64,000 bases of DNA from assembly GCA_963797005.1 (NCBI GenBank), contig CAWCOF010000009.1, positions 372,001 to 436,000 on the forward strand. The letters run 5' to 3'. Of this stretch, positions 47,592-59,906 are shown piece by piece. Below the pieces are notes generated by a model that saw only the letters and a program-made list of their open reading frames with translations, was not told the DNA's origin and did no database searches. The position numbers were made by a program, and so were the translations under genes. Source of the stretch: AWTP1-13 sp963797005. GTDB taxonomy: Bacteria; Pseudomonadota; Alphaproteobacteria; Rhizobiales; Hyphomicrobiaceae. Position 1 is the first letter of the stretch, and each line of letters starts with the position of its first letter.

Positions 47592-49613
47592 ATGGACACC
47601 AGGCGCCACGCACCCGTGGGACGCAGGCGGGCTCACCTGACGCCGCACGCGCCCCGGGGTCCGATGTCCGCGCACTTCGACCGCACCCGCCGCCGGGTCG
47701 GCGACCTCTACGCCAGCGACCACGCCGACAGCCGCCGGGGCGGCCGTTTCCGTTGGCTGTTCAGCACCTGTCTGGCCGCTGCCGTCGGCGTGCTGGCCAT
47801 TCTCGTGGTCATCGCCGGATCGACCGACCCGCGGCAAGCCGGAGCCGGCGTGCTGGAGAGCCTGGATGCAGCAATCCCGCCGCCGAGGCTGCCAACCATC
47901 GCGATCGATGGCTTGCACTGGGCGATCCCCAAGGCTGACAGGCTGTTGATCCCGTCCGGCGCCGTCGCTACGCTGTCCCATATTCCAGACCGCGTCCGGC
48001 AGCGCAGGGGCAAACGAGACTACATCGTGTACCGCCTGTATGTGCGGCTGGCAGCCAGGCTCGGCCCCGTCTCGAAGGCGGACGCCCAGCACATCCCACC
48101 CTTCAACCCCCTCAAGCTCTACGCCAACGCCGCACCAGTCGGTGAAGCCGACCACCAGGACGACGAAGCGGCCAGCGTCAAGGTGGTCGAGCTGCTGGGC
48201 GGCGTGCTGCCCGCCGAGGATGGCCAGGAGCTCTCTCCCGAAGAGGTCGCAGCACTCATAGTGCGCTCCCAGGCGGCCGACGAAGACGTGGCCGGAAAGC
48301 TGCGACTGGCGGACGGACAAAACATGCTGTCGCCTGGCGATATGCTGGCCGAGAGATCCGCCAAGAGCGCGCCCGAGGTCGCTGCTGCGCCCAACACGTC
48401 GGTGCTCGCCAAATCGGTCTTCGAAAACGAGGACGCCACCGACGACATCGAGGGGCGCGAGGTCAAGCTGATCAAGGCGCAGCGCGGCGATACGCTGGCG
48501 CGCGTGCTGGCACGCTTGGGCGCCGAGCCCTGGCAGGCCAGGGCGATGTCGGATGCGGCGCGCAAAGCGCTGCCTGACGGAACGCTTACGCCCGGAGAAG
48601 AGATGCAGGTCACGCTCGTGCCCTCCGTGCTGCGCGCCAATAAGCTGGAACCGGTTCGTTTCAGCGTCTTCGGCGAAGGCCAAGAGCACAAAGTGACAGT
48701 CACCCGCAACGCGGCCGGCGAGTTCGTCGCCAGCGCATCGCCAATCGACGCGCGCATCATCCGGCCCGAGCGGATCGACGATGGCACGCAGGCTTCAACC
48801 CTCTATGCCAGCATCTACAATACCGCCCTCCGGCAGGGCGTCCCCGCAGAGGCGATCCTGCAGATCCTCAAGATCCACGCCTACGAAACGGACTTCCGCC
48901 AGCGCGTGCGTCCCGGCGATGCGTTCGAGTTCTTCTTCGACATGAAGGAAGACAACAAGGGCGCCGAGGGCAGCCTGGGCGAGCTGCTGGCAACCTCCAT
49001 CACCTCGAGCGGCGAGACCCACAAGTTCTACCGCTATCGTACGCCCGACGGAGCGGTCGACTACTACGACGAGCAGGGCAACACCTCGCGCAACTTCCTG
49101 ATGCGGCGCCCGGTGCGCGGCGACAACGTGCGCATCACCTCGGGCTTCGGCGTGCGCCGCCACCCGATCCTGGGTGTTCCGAAGATGCACACCGGCGTCG
49201 ACTGGGCGACCGCCCAAGGCACGCCGATCATGGCCGCCGGCTCGGGCGTCATCGAGCAAGCCGGGCGCTGGGGCCAATACGGCAACTACATCCGCATCCG
49301 GCATGCCAACGGCTACAAGACCGCCTACGGCCACATGCTGAAATTCGCGCCCGGTGTGCACGCCGGCGTCAAGGTGCGGCAAGGCCAGATCATCGGCTAT
49401 GTCGGCAGCACGGGCCTGTCCTCGGGGCCGCACGTGCACTTCGAGGTTCTGGTCAACAACAGCTTCGTCAACCCGATGTCGATCCACGTGCCGCGGGACC
49501 GTCAGCTCGACGGCAAGCAGCTCGCCGACTTCGAGCAGGAACGGCTGCACGTCGACGAGCTGATGCGCCGCAATCCCGTCTCCACCAAGGTGGCGACTGC
49601 CGGCGTCAGGTAA
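47592..49613 (+). CDS. M23-family cell-wall metallopeptidase, membrane-anchored
   Basis: Zinc endopeptidase or division-factor-like protein acting on peptidoglycan in the periplasm. About 673 residues: a basic cytoplasmic tail, one membrane helix (LFSTCLAAAVGVLAILVVIAG, about 57-77), a long linker, an OapA/LysM-like part (VKLIKAQRGDTLARVLARLG), and the M23 domain near the C-terminus. Catalytic residues are in MHTGVDWA and GPHVHFEV, so all zinc ligands appear present. The start was chosen because a GGGGG-rich stretch precedes it and family proteins begin near this point; an ATG 24 codons later is also possible. Its stop is 6 bases from the convergent clpB stop. Confidence 0.88.
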   Translation: MDTRRHAPVGRRRAHLTPHAPRGPMSAHFDRTRRRVGDLYASDHADSRRGGRFRWLFSTCLAAAVGVLAILVVIAGSTDPRQAGAGVLESLDAAIPPPRLPTIAIDGLHWAIPKADRLLIPSGAVATLSHIPDRVRQRRGKRDYIVYRLYVRLAARLGPVSKADAQHIPPFNPLKLYANAAPVGEADHQDDEAASVKVVELLGGVLPAEDGQELSPEEVAALIVRSQAADEDVAGKLRLADGQNMLSPGDMLAERSAKSAPEVAAAPNTSVLAKSVFENEDATDDIEGREVKLIKAQRGDTLARVLARLGAEPWQARAMSDAARKALPDGTLTPGEEMQVTLVPSVLRANKLEPVRFSVFGEGQEHKVTVTRNAAGEFVASASPIDARIIRPERIDDGTQASTLYASIYNTALRQGVPAEAILQILKIHAYETDFRQRVRPGDAFEFFFDMKEDNKGAEGSLGELLATSITSSGETHKFYRYRTPDGAVDYYDEQGNTSRNFLMRRPVRGDNVRITSGFGVRRHPILGVPKMHTGVDWATAQGTPIMAAGSGVIEQAGRWGQYGNYIRIRHANGYKTAYGHMLKFAPGVHAGVKVRQGQIIGYVGSTGLSSGPHVHFEVLVNNSFVNPMSIHVPRDRQLDGKQLADFEQERLHVDELMRRNPVSTKVATAGVR

Positions 49614-49619
49614 CGCGCC

Positions 49620-52217
<2,598 letters not shown>

Positions 52218-52340
52218 TCGATCCCTCCTCGGCACGAGGCTCGCCCCAATCGGGCACGATAGCCGCCGTCTCTGATAGGACTTGAGCCGCTCACGCTTCG
52301 AACCCCTGCGGCATCCGCAGCGAGAGCCTCGCCCGCTGTA

Positions 52341-52370
52341 GATATAGGGTGGCCGGGGAGCCCCCAAAAG
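52341..52370 (-). promoter_or_regulatory. Possible RpoH-type promoter of clpB
   Basis: On the minus strand CTTTTGG is followed after about 14 bases by CCCTATATC, resembling the alphaproteobacterial heat-shock promoter (CTTG..., CTATAT-like -10). It lies about 125 bases before the clpB start. The -35 match is imperfect. Confidence 0.35.
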
Positions 52371-52415
52371 AGCCATGATCTCGATCAAACCGATCGAGCA
52401 GAGGAAGGCCCTTCC

Positions 52416-53189
52416 ATGCCGCAGACGCCGGGTGCACGGTTGGCCGCGTTGTATCGCTATCCCGTCAAGGGCCTGACGCCGGAGCCCCTCGATCGGGTCC
52501 AACTGACGGCAGGGGAAACGCTCCCCTTCGACCGCGCCTACGCCATCGAGAACGGGCCCGGCAGGTTCGATCCGCAGCAGCCGCGCCACCTGCCCAAGAT
52601 CAGCTTCCTGATGCTCATGCGCGACGAGCGGCTGGCGACCCTCAAGACCCGGTTCGACGATGCCACCGAGACGCTCACGATTCTGCGCGACGGCAAGCAG
52701 GTGGCGCGCGGCCAGCTCACGACACCCCTAGGACGCCAGCTCATCGAGCAGTTCATCGCCGCCTACATGAAGGCCGAGCTGCGCGGGCCGCCGAAGATCG
52801 TGCATGCCGCCGGCCACAGCTTCTCCGACGTGGCCGCCAAATGCGTGCACATCGTCAATCTGGCGAGCGTGCGCGAGCTCGAACGGGTCTCGGGCCGGGC
52901 GATCGATCCGCTGCGCTTTCGGGCCAATCTCTACGTGGAGGGGCTCGAGCCCTGGATCGAGTTCGATTGGCTCGACAAGGAGCTGCACGTCGGCGCGGTC
53001 AAACTTGCGGTATTTGCGCGCACGACGCGCTGCGAGGCGACCAACGTCGATCCGGAGAGCGGGGCGCGCGACATCGCCGTCCCCGAGCTGCTCGCCCGGA
53101 CGTGGGGCCATTCCGATTTTGGCGTCTATGCGAAGGTGGCGGACGGCGGCGAGATCGTCGCCGGCTCGTCGAGCCTATCTCCAGCCTGA
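52416..53189 (+). CDS. MOSC-domain protein
   Basis: A 257-residue protein with an N-terminal MOSC beta-barrel (RLAALYRYPVKGLTPEPLD) and a MOSC domain whose conserved Cys is in TTRCEATNVDPESGARD. Such proteins bind the molybdenum cofactor or carry sulfur, as in mARC-type N-reductases and YiiM/YcbX-type enzymes. No fused ferredoxin domain is present here, so electrons must come from another protein. GAGGAAGG precedes the start. It is divergent from clpB. Confidence 0.88.
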   Translation: MPQTPGARLAALYRYPVKGLTPEPLDRVQLTAGETLPFDRAYAIENGPGRFDPQQPRHLPKISFLMLMRDERLATLKTRFDDATETLTILRDGKQVARGQLTTPLGRQLIEQFIAAYMKAELRGPPKIVHAAGHSFSDVAAKCVHIVNLASVRELERVSGRAIDPLRFRANLYVEGLEPWIEFDWLDKELHVGAVKLAVFARTTRCEATNVDPESGARDIAVPELLARTWGHSDFGVYAKVADGGEIVAGSSSLSPA

Positions 53190-53210
53190 ACGCAGGCCGC
53201 CGATTGTGGG

Positions 53211-53939
53211 TTAGTCGCGCGACGGCTCGTCCTTGGCGGGGCCGCCCGCCTCGTCATTGTCACTGCGCGCGCGCCTGACGGGACGACGCAGGAACTCCGG
53301 TTGATCGTTCTGCTGGAAGCGCTCCCGACGCCGTCCTTCGCCGCCTTCGGCCGCGTGCTCCTGCGGAGGGCGCTCCGTGGCTTGGGGACGTCCCTCCCCG
53401 CCCTGGCGGTCACGGTCTCCGTGCTGCCGGTCGCGATCCCGATCGCGGAAGCCCCGGTTGTCGCGCCTGAAGGGCCGATCCTGGCGGTAGCCTTCATTGC
53501 GGTTGCCTTCGTGCTGTCCGCCCTGACGGCCACCATGCTGATGCGTTGGCTGATGCTGCTGAAACTGCGGCTGCTGGAAGATCTCGTCGAGCATGTCTTC
53601 CCCATCGTCGTCGCCAAACTCTTCCCCGCCCTCGGCTCCTTCCGGCCGCGTGCGCGCGCCGCTGCCGTTCACGGTATCGCCGGGCTGATTGAACTGCTCG
53701 CGATAGGCCATGATGATGCGGATGTAGTGCTCGGCATGCTGGAGATAGTTCTCAGCCAGCACCGGATCGCCGGAGGATTGCGCATCACGCGCGAGCGTGA
53801 GGTACTTCTCCGCTATATGCGCTGGCGTGCCCCGGATCTTCATCTCGGGACCATTGGACTCGAAGCTCCGCGAAAGCGGGTTCTGGCTCTTGCGATTGTT
53901 GCGACCGCGGCCGCGACGATTTTGCTGTCCCTGCCTCAC
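53211..53939 (-). CDS. DUF4167 protein, Arg/Gly/Gln-rich
   Basis: A 242-residue protein of the DUF4167 family, found in alphaproteobacteria and of unknown function. The conserved domain is at the N-terminus: RRGRGRNNRKSQNPLSRSFESNGP and KIRGTPAHIAEKYLTLARDA, then AENYLQHAEHYIRII. The remainder is low-complexity, rich in Arg, Asp, Gln and Gly (RDNRGFRDRDRDRQHGDRDR), like intrinsically disordered RNA-binding tails. Order prfA-prmC-DUF4167-clpB is conserved in Rhizobiales, which hints at a translation-related role. Confidence 0.9.
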   Translation of the reverse strand: MRQGQQNRRGRGRNNRKSQNPLSRSFESNGPEMKIRGTPAHIAEKYLTLARDAQSSGDPVLAENYLQHAEHYIRIIMAYREQFNQPGDTVNGSGARTRPEGAEGGEEFGDDDGEDMLDEIFQQPQFQQHQPTHQHGGRQGGQHEGNRNEGYRQDRPFRRDNRGFRDRDRDRQHGDRDRQGGEGRPQATERPPQEHAAEGGEGRRRERFQQNDQPEFLRRPVRRARSDNDEAGGPAKDEPSRD

Positions 53940-54398
53940 TGGCTAATAGGCTCCCATTTCAGTTCGAATTCAGTCCCTTGATACCTGGCCCGCATGCTTG
54001 GCTCGTATGCTTGGCTCGTATGCTTGGTCCGTCCAAATGAGCATGGCTGCTCTTCCGCTCGGGCCGGCCTCTCAGCCGGTGGCACCCGTGAGTAGCCTCG
54101 CTCACGGCCCGAGATTGCAACCACACCGAACGCCATGGCCTCGCCCGAAATCGGGCGGCGACCCGCGCAGGGCCCGGCCTTCAGCCACGGCAGTTGGCCA
54201 TTATTGTTTCTCTTGGACGATCAGTGGTGCTGACGATACGTCGCTTTGTTGCGAGCAATCCAACCTGCTTCGCATCGAACCAAGCGTCCCGCGTTGCTCC
54301 AGCCTTGAACAGCAGCAATTGTGGGATGCGTGGACGACTCCACGCTAGGCAGCTTATAGCGGCTGCAGCCAGAATCCAAGGGCTTTCTCGGCGTATAC
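53940..54398. other. 459-base intergenic region, prmC to DUF4167 gene
   Basis: No gene recognised; an open frame covering most of it is a shadow without family resemblance. It contains a 13-base tandem repeat (listed separately) close to the DUF4167 start and probably that gene's promoter. Confidence 0.55.
53991..54029. repeat. 13-base tandem repeat upstream of the DUF4167 gene
   Basis: CGCATGCTTGGCT, CGTATGCTTGGCT and CGTATGCTTGGTC in a row. It lies 52-90 bases before the DUF4167 start on the minus strand, where it could carry repeated regulator sites or be a slippage product. Confidence 0.92.
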
Positions 54399-55284
54399 TC
54401 AACATTGTGTTCTCACCGCAACACAGCGTCGCCGGCCTGTAACATCTCGGTAAGACCTGAGCTGCTTGCGACCGGCATCCGGACCGGACACGAGCAGCGC
54501 GCCAACGGCATCGGCCTGATCGTGTCCCACCTCGAGCACCGCCCAACCGTCGGGAACCACAGCCGGAATTTCCGAAGCGATACGGCGGTAGAAGCTCAAA
54601 CCGTCGGCGCCTCCGTCGAGTGCCGCGACGGGGTCGAACGCGCGCACCTCGGGCTCTAAACCGGCGATCTCGCCGGTGCGGATGTAGGGCGGGTTGGCGA
54701 TCAGCAGGTCGAACACGCCGGCGATACCGTCGAGGGCATCCGCCGCCAGCCACGCCGCTCGGTCGGCGACCCCGAGGCGGCAGGCGTTGGCTCGCGCAGT
54801 AGAGAGGGCGTTCTCGCTGATGTCCGTGCCGACGCCCCATGCTTGCGGCAGCTCACAAAGCAACGTGAGCAGAAGGCATCCCGAGCCGGTGCCGATATCG
54901 ATCAGGCGCAGCGGTGCGGTCGTTCGTCCCGCGGCGCGCACGAGATCGAGGGCGGCCTCGATCAAGGTCTCGCTGTCGGGCCTCGGATCCAGAGTTGCCG
55001 GCGAAAGCGTGAAGCTTCTGCCGTAGAAGTCACGAGTGCCCAGAATGCGCGAAACCGGCTCGCGCTTGCTCCGCCTTTCAGCGTAGCCGCGAAGGCGCTC
55101 GGTTTCCTCGACGGACAGGGGCCGCTCGGGCCGGCTCAACAGCTCGGCGGCGGAGAGCCCAAGCGCCGCAGCGGCGAGCCGACGCGCGTCGGCGCCCGGA
55201 TCTTCGACGCCTGCGACGCGCAGCGCGAGCGCCACTTCGCGCATCACTCGCGCGACTGTCGGGCGCCGAACGCAAGCCTCTGCC

Positions 55285-55298
<14 letters not shown>
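54399..55298 (-). CDS. prmC: Peptide chain release factor N5-glutamine methyltransferase
   Basis: Methylates the Gln of the GGQ motif in release factors RF1 and RF2. About 299 residues. An N-terminal helical substrate-binding domain precedes the SAM-dependent methyltransferase: DIGTGSGCLLLTLL is the SAM loop, VGTDISENAL follows, and the catalytic NPPY is in LLIANPPYIRTGEI. A GTG start overlapping the end of prfA by 14 bases is assumed; an ATG 18 codons later also fits. Overlap with prfA, its substrate's gene, shows coupled expression. Confidence 0.93.
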
Positions 55299-56373
<1,075 letters not shown>

Positions 56374-56443
56374 GGGCAACGGAGCTTGGGCCAAAGACGA
56401 GGAACCCTCTGCGCGGGCCCCAAGTCGCGGGTCGGGGGCGACG

Positions 56444-57151
56444 CTAACGCGTACCGGGCTGCAGCTTATCGGCCTTGCGCAGCCGCGGATCGCCGGTCTC
56501 GAGCCACCTCAGCCCCTCGCGCCGCGGTGCCGTCAGCAACAGGAAATAGTCGAAACCGGTGCGCACCGGAGCTGCAATCGGAGCGGGCAGCAGCCTGATG
56601 GCACGGTATACCTCGCCCGGAACGGCCTGCACCACGTATATCGCCCCGGCGAGAAAGGCAATCGGCGCGGTGAGCACGAACAGGTTGCGCGCACGCCGGC
56701 CCCGGCGCCCGGCCCTGGGTGTATCCTGTTCCGACCGGCGCGCGTGCCGCAAAGGAGCGGGCTTGGCGGGTGCGGAGGGGCGGGCGGTGGCAGCCCGGAT
56801 GTGGTCCGCGGCCGCCTGCAGCTGACTGCTGATCCGCCACAGGATCGGCTCGGGATCGATGCGCGCAAGCTCGCAGTAGCCGCCGACTATGCGGCGGGTC
56901 TCCTGCCATGGCGGCAGCGCGGTGACGATGCCGGCTTCGAAGGTATCGACAATCGATGCATTGACGCCGAGACGGCGTGCCATCCCTTCCCGGGAAAGGT
57001 TCAGGGACACCCGCATATTGTGGAAAATGTTGCCGAGCTGCTCATCACGCCCGGCCGCGGGCTCGCCGATGGCACTGATGCCAAGACGCGAGGCGCTCCG
57101 CCCATCGTGACGGGCGTCGTGCCCCTCCACGACCCTTTTTCTCATACGCAT
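56444..57151 (-). CDS. Helix-turn-helix protein with a transmembrane segment, RodZ-like layout
   Basis: A 235-residue protein. An N-terminal Cro/HTH_25-type region is visible around LGNIFHNMRVSLNLSREGMARRLGVN, followed by a Pro/Arg-rich linker, one membrane segment (LFVLTAPIAFLAGAIYVVQAV, about residues 157-177) and a short periplasmic tail. The order HTH-linker-membrane helix is that of RodZ, but the periplasmic domain is much shorter, so it may be a small relative or a membrane-bound regulator. It sits between ptsP and prfA in conserved synteny. Start codon chosen as the first ATG; a GGAGG lies about 16 bases upstream of it. Confidence 0.7.
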   Translation of the reverse strand: MRMRKRVVEGHDARHDGRSASRLGISAIGEPAAGRDEQLGNIFHNMRVSLNLSREGMARRLGVNASIVDTFEAGIVTALPPWQETRRIVGGYCELARIDPEPILWRISSQLQAAADHIRAATARPSAPAKPAPLRHARRSEQDTPRAGRRGRRARNLFVLTAPIAFLAGAIYVVQAVPGEVYRAIRLLPAPIAAPVRTGFDYFLLLTAPRREGLRWLETGDPRLRKADKLQPGTR

Positions 57152-57477
57152 GACGAACGCACGTCCCCCACCTCCATGTTTCAGCAAACCTGTGGCGTTG
57201 TCAAAATGATGGCCGAGTTAGGTAAAATTCCGGGTGCGCCTTGTGGCCGCGCGGGGGTGGGGACAAGTGCGAGGCTCCTGCACCAATCGCAACGCCTGGA
57301 CGCCCCCTCAGGCCGCGGCACCGGCCCCTCCGATCAAGGGATGAGCACCGCGGCACGCTGTTAGTTTGACCAGGATCTGTCCGGGCAACAGCTCCATCTG
57401 CCGGAGCGGCTCGCCCGGGCACTCGAGAACCATCGCCTTCATCGCTGCGAACCGAATTGAAAGCCTTTCCTGTCGCC
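57152..57477. other. 326-base intergenic region, ptsP to HTH gene
   Basis: No gene seen. On the minus strand a perfect TTGACA (57199-57204) has a weak AAACAT 17 bases downstream, a possible promoter of the HTH gene with a very short leader. Confidence 0.45.
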
Positions 57478-59769
57478 CTACATCTCGACGCCATGCTCTT
57501 CCGCAAAGCGCTTGAGCTGCGCACGCAGACTGCCTTCGGCCGAGCGGAGTATCTCCTTGAGCCAGCGCTCCAGCTCGCCGGCATCGAGGCTCAAGACCAT
57601 CGACTTGACGGGACCGATCGAGGCCGGCGCCATCGAGACGGAGCGATAGCCAAGCCCGATCAGCGCCATGGCCTCGAGCGGGCGCCCGGCCATCTCGCCG
57701 CACAGGCTGAGCGGCCGCGCGTGCCGCTTGGCAGCATCCGCGATCGCGCCCAAGGCGCGCAGAGGCGCGGCGGCAAGCGAATCGTAGCGCGCGGCAACGC
57801 GGGTGTTGTTGCGGTCGGCGGCAAAGAAATACTGGAGCAGGTCGTTGCTGCCGACGGACACGAAATCGACGCGCGGCAGCAGGGCGTCGAGCTCGTAAAG
57901 CAGCGACGGCACCTCGATCATCACGCCCAGCAGGACCTCGACAGGGCCCGACACGCCGCGGCGACGCAGCAGATCCAGCTCGCGCTCGACCACCGCGCGC
58001 GCCATGTCGACTTCGCCGACGACCGTCACCATCGGCAGCAGCAGCCGCAGTTCCTGGCCAGCGGTCGCCCGCAGCAGGGCCCGCACCTGGGTACGCAGCA
58101 GGCCGGGGCGGTCGAGCGAGAGGCGGATCGCGCGCCAGCCGAGCGCGGGGTTCTCCTCGTCGGGCTGGCGCAGGTAGGGCAGGACCTTGTCGCCGCCGAC
58201 GTCCAGCGTGCGGAACACGACCGGCTTCCGGCCGGCCTCGACGACGATGGAGCGGTACATCTGCGTCTGGCGCTCGAGACGGGGCAGGGTCGCCGACACC
58301 ATGAATTGCAGCTCGGTGCGGAAGAGGCCGATGCCGTCGGCCCCGGATTCGGCCAGGTGCGGCACGTCCATGACGAGGCCCGCATTCATGTGCAGCTCGA
58401 TGCGCTGCCCGTCCTTGGTCACGGCCGGCCGCTCGCGCAGCGACCGGTACTTGCGCTGCCGCCGAGCCCTGAAGCGCGCCTTGTCGCCATAGGCGGCAAT
58501 GACCTCGCTCGTCGGCCGGATATGGATCTCGCCGCTGTCGGCATCGACGATGATCGGATCGCCCTCGTCGACCCGCTCCATCACGCCCCGCGCCTGGCCG
58601 ACGGCGGCAATGCCGAGCGCGCGGGCGACGATGGCGATGTGGCTCTGGCCGCCGGAATCCTCGATCACCAGGCCGCGCAGGCGCGAGCGGTCATAATCGA
58701 GGAGCTCGGCAGCGGCCATGGTCCGCGCCACCAGCACGGCGTCGTGCGGGAGCTTGGCCGAAATGCCGTGCGCCCTCGGCCGCCCCGCCAGGATCCGCAA
58801 GAGCCGGTTGGAAAGCTCGTCCAGATCCCGCAGCCGCTCCTGCCAGTAGACATCGGCCTGACGCAGCATGCGCGAACGGGTGTCGTTCTGCACGCGCTCG
58901 ACGGCCGCCTCCGCCGTCATGCCGCGCTTGATCGCATCCGCCATGCGCCGCAGCCAGCCGCGATCGTGGGCGAACATGCGATAGGCCTCGAAGATCTCGC
59001 GCGGCTCGCCGGTTGCCGCCAGATCGCCCTGCTCCAGGAACTCGTCGAGGGAGGCCTTGAGCTCCTCGACGGCGGCTTCGAGCCTGCGCCGCTCCTCCTC
59101 CGGATCCTTGGACTCGAGCTCGGTGACCACGACCCGGTCAGCGGGCAATACCGCATGCCCGAGTGCCAGTCCGTCCGACAGGGGCTGGCCGCGCACCACG
59201 TGGCTGATCGCGCGACTGAACTCGGCGCCGGTATTGACGCCCGCGACCGCACCGGAGACGAGGTGCTCGGCCAGCACCATGGCCGTCGTCTGCAGCACCT
59301 CCACGTCCTCGTCGGAGTATTCCTTGTGCGTCTTGTTCTGGATGGTGAGCACGCCCAGCACGTCGCCGCCACGCAGGATGGGAACGGCGAGGAAGGAGTG
59401 ATAGATCTCCTCGCCCGTCTCCGGCCGGTAGGAGAAGGCTGGATGGTTCTGCGCATCGGGCTCGTTGATCGGCACGCCGAGCTCCGCGCAGCGGCCGACG
59501 AGACCCTCGCCCCGCTTCATGAAGGTATTGTGGGCGGCGGCCGGGTTCAGGCCCTCGGTAGCGAACAGCTCGAGCGAGCCGTCATGGCGTTTCAGGTAGA
59601 TCGAGCACACCTCGGCCACCATCAGGCCGGCGATCTGGCGCACGATCTTGTCGAGCCGGGACTGGCCGTCTCCCGGCTCGGCCATGATCTCCCGCAGCCG
59701 GCGCATGATGATGCGCAATGCCGGTTCTGCGGGCGACGCCCTGGTCGTATCGCCGTCTCTGCTCTGCAT
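57478..59769 (-). CDS. ptsP: PEP-protein phosphotransferase of the nitrogen PTS (EI-Ntr)
   Basis: First phosphoryl carrier of the nitrogen phosphotransferase system; takes phosphate from PEP and passes it to NPr. About 763 residues. A GAF domain at the N-terminus (KIVRQIAGLMVAEVCSIYL, GEGLVGRCAEL) senses small molecules, glutamine in studied relatives. Then come the phosphohistidine domain with GGQSHIAIVARALGI and the PEP-binding barrel (GIGLFRTELQFMVS, FRTLDVGGDK, SVGSNDLLQYFFAADRNN). The ATG MQSRDGDTT was chosen; a TTG 15 codons upstream is possible. It precedes lysC in conserved order. Confidence 0.94.
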   Translation of the reverse strand: MQSRDGDTTRASPAEPALRIIMRRLREIMAEPGDGQSRLDKIVRQIAGLMVAEVCSIYLKRHDGSLELFATEGLNPAAAHNTFMKRGEGLVGRCAELGVPINEPDAQNHPAFSYRPETGEEIYHSFLAVPILRGGDVLGVLTIQNKTHKEYSDEDVEVLQTTAMVLAEHLVSGAVAGVNTGAEFSRAISHVVRGQPLSDGLALGHAVLPADRVVVTELESKDPEEERRRLEAAVEELKASLDEFLEQGDLAATGEPREIFEAYRMFAHDRGWLRRMADAIKRGMTAEAAVERVQNDTRSRMLRQADVYWQERLRDLDELSNRLLRILAGRPRAHGISAKLPHDAVLVARTMAAAELLDYDRSRLRGLVIEDSGGQSHIAIVARALGIAAVGQARGVMERVDEGDPIIVDADSGEIHIRPTSEVIAAYGDKARFRARRQRKYRSLRERPAVTKDGQRIELHMNAGLVMDVPHLAESGADGIGLFRTELQFMVSATLPRLERQTQMYRSIVVEAGRKPVVFRTLDVGGDKVLPYLRQPDEENPALGWRAIRLSLDRPGLLRTQVRALLRATAGQELRLLLPMVTVVGEVDMARAVVERELDLLRRRGVSGPVEVLLGVMIEVPSLLYELDALLPRVDFVSVGSNDLLQYFFAADRNNTRVAARYDSLAAAPLRALGAIADAAKRHARPLSLCGEMAGRPLEAMALIGLGYRSVSMAPASIGPVKSMVLSLDAGELERWLKEILRSAEGSLRAQLKRFAEEHGVEM

Positions 59770-59906
59770 CTCGCGACCGCTGCCGCTCTCTCGACGTTCG
59801 GCGAGCGTGTCCAACCACGCGAGCCGCCACCGGCTCGCGCCTGCGCTCGATCTGCCTGCGAACGCCTGCCGGCTAACCCCGCCCGCCCTCGCAAGTCCCT
59901 ATGAAA

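Noticed and set aside
54181..54840. 219-codon minus-strand open frame covering the prmC/DUF4167 gap
   Set aside because: Over its first half it is an out-of-frame reading of prmC; the second half has no coding character.
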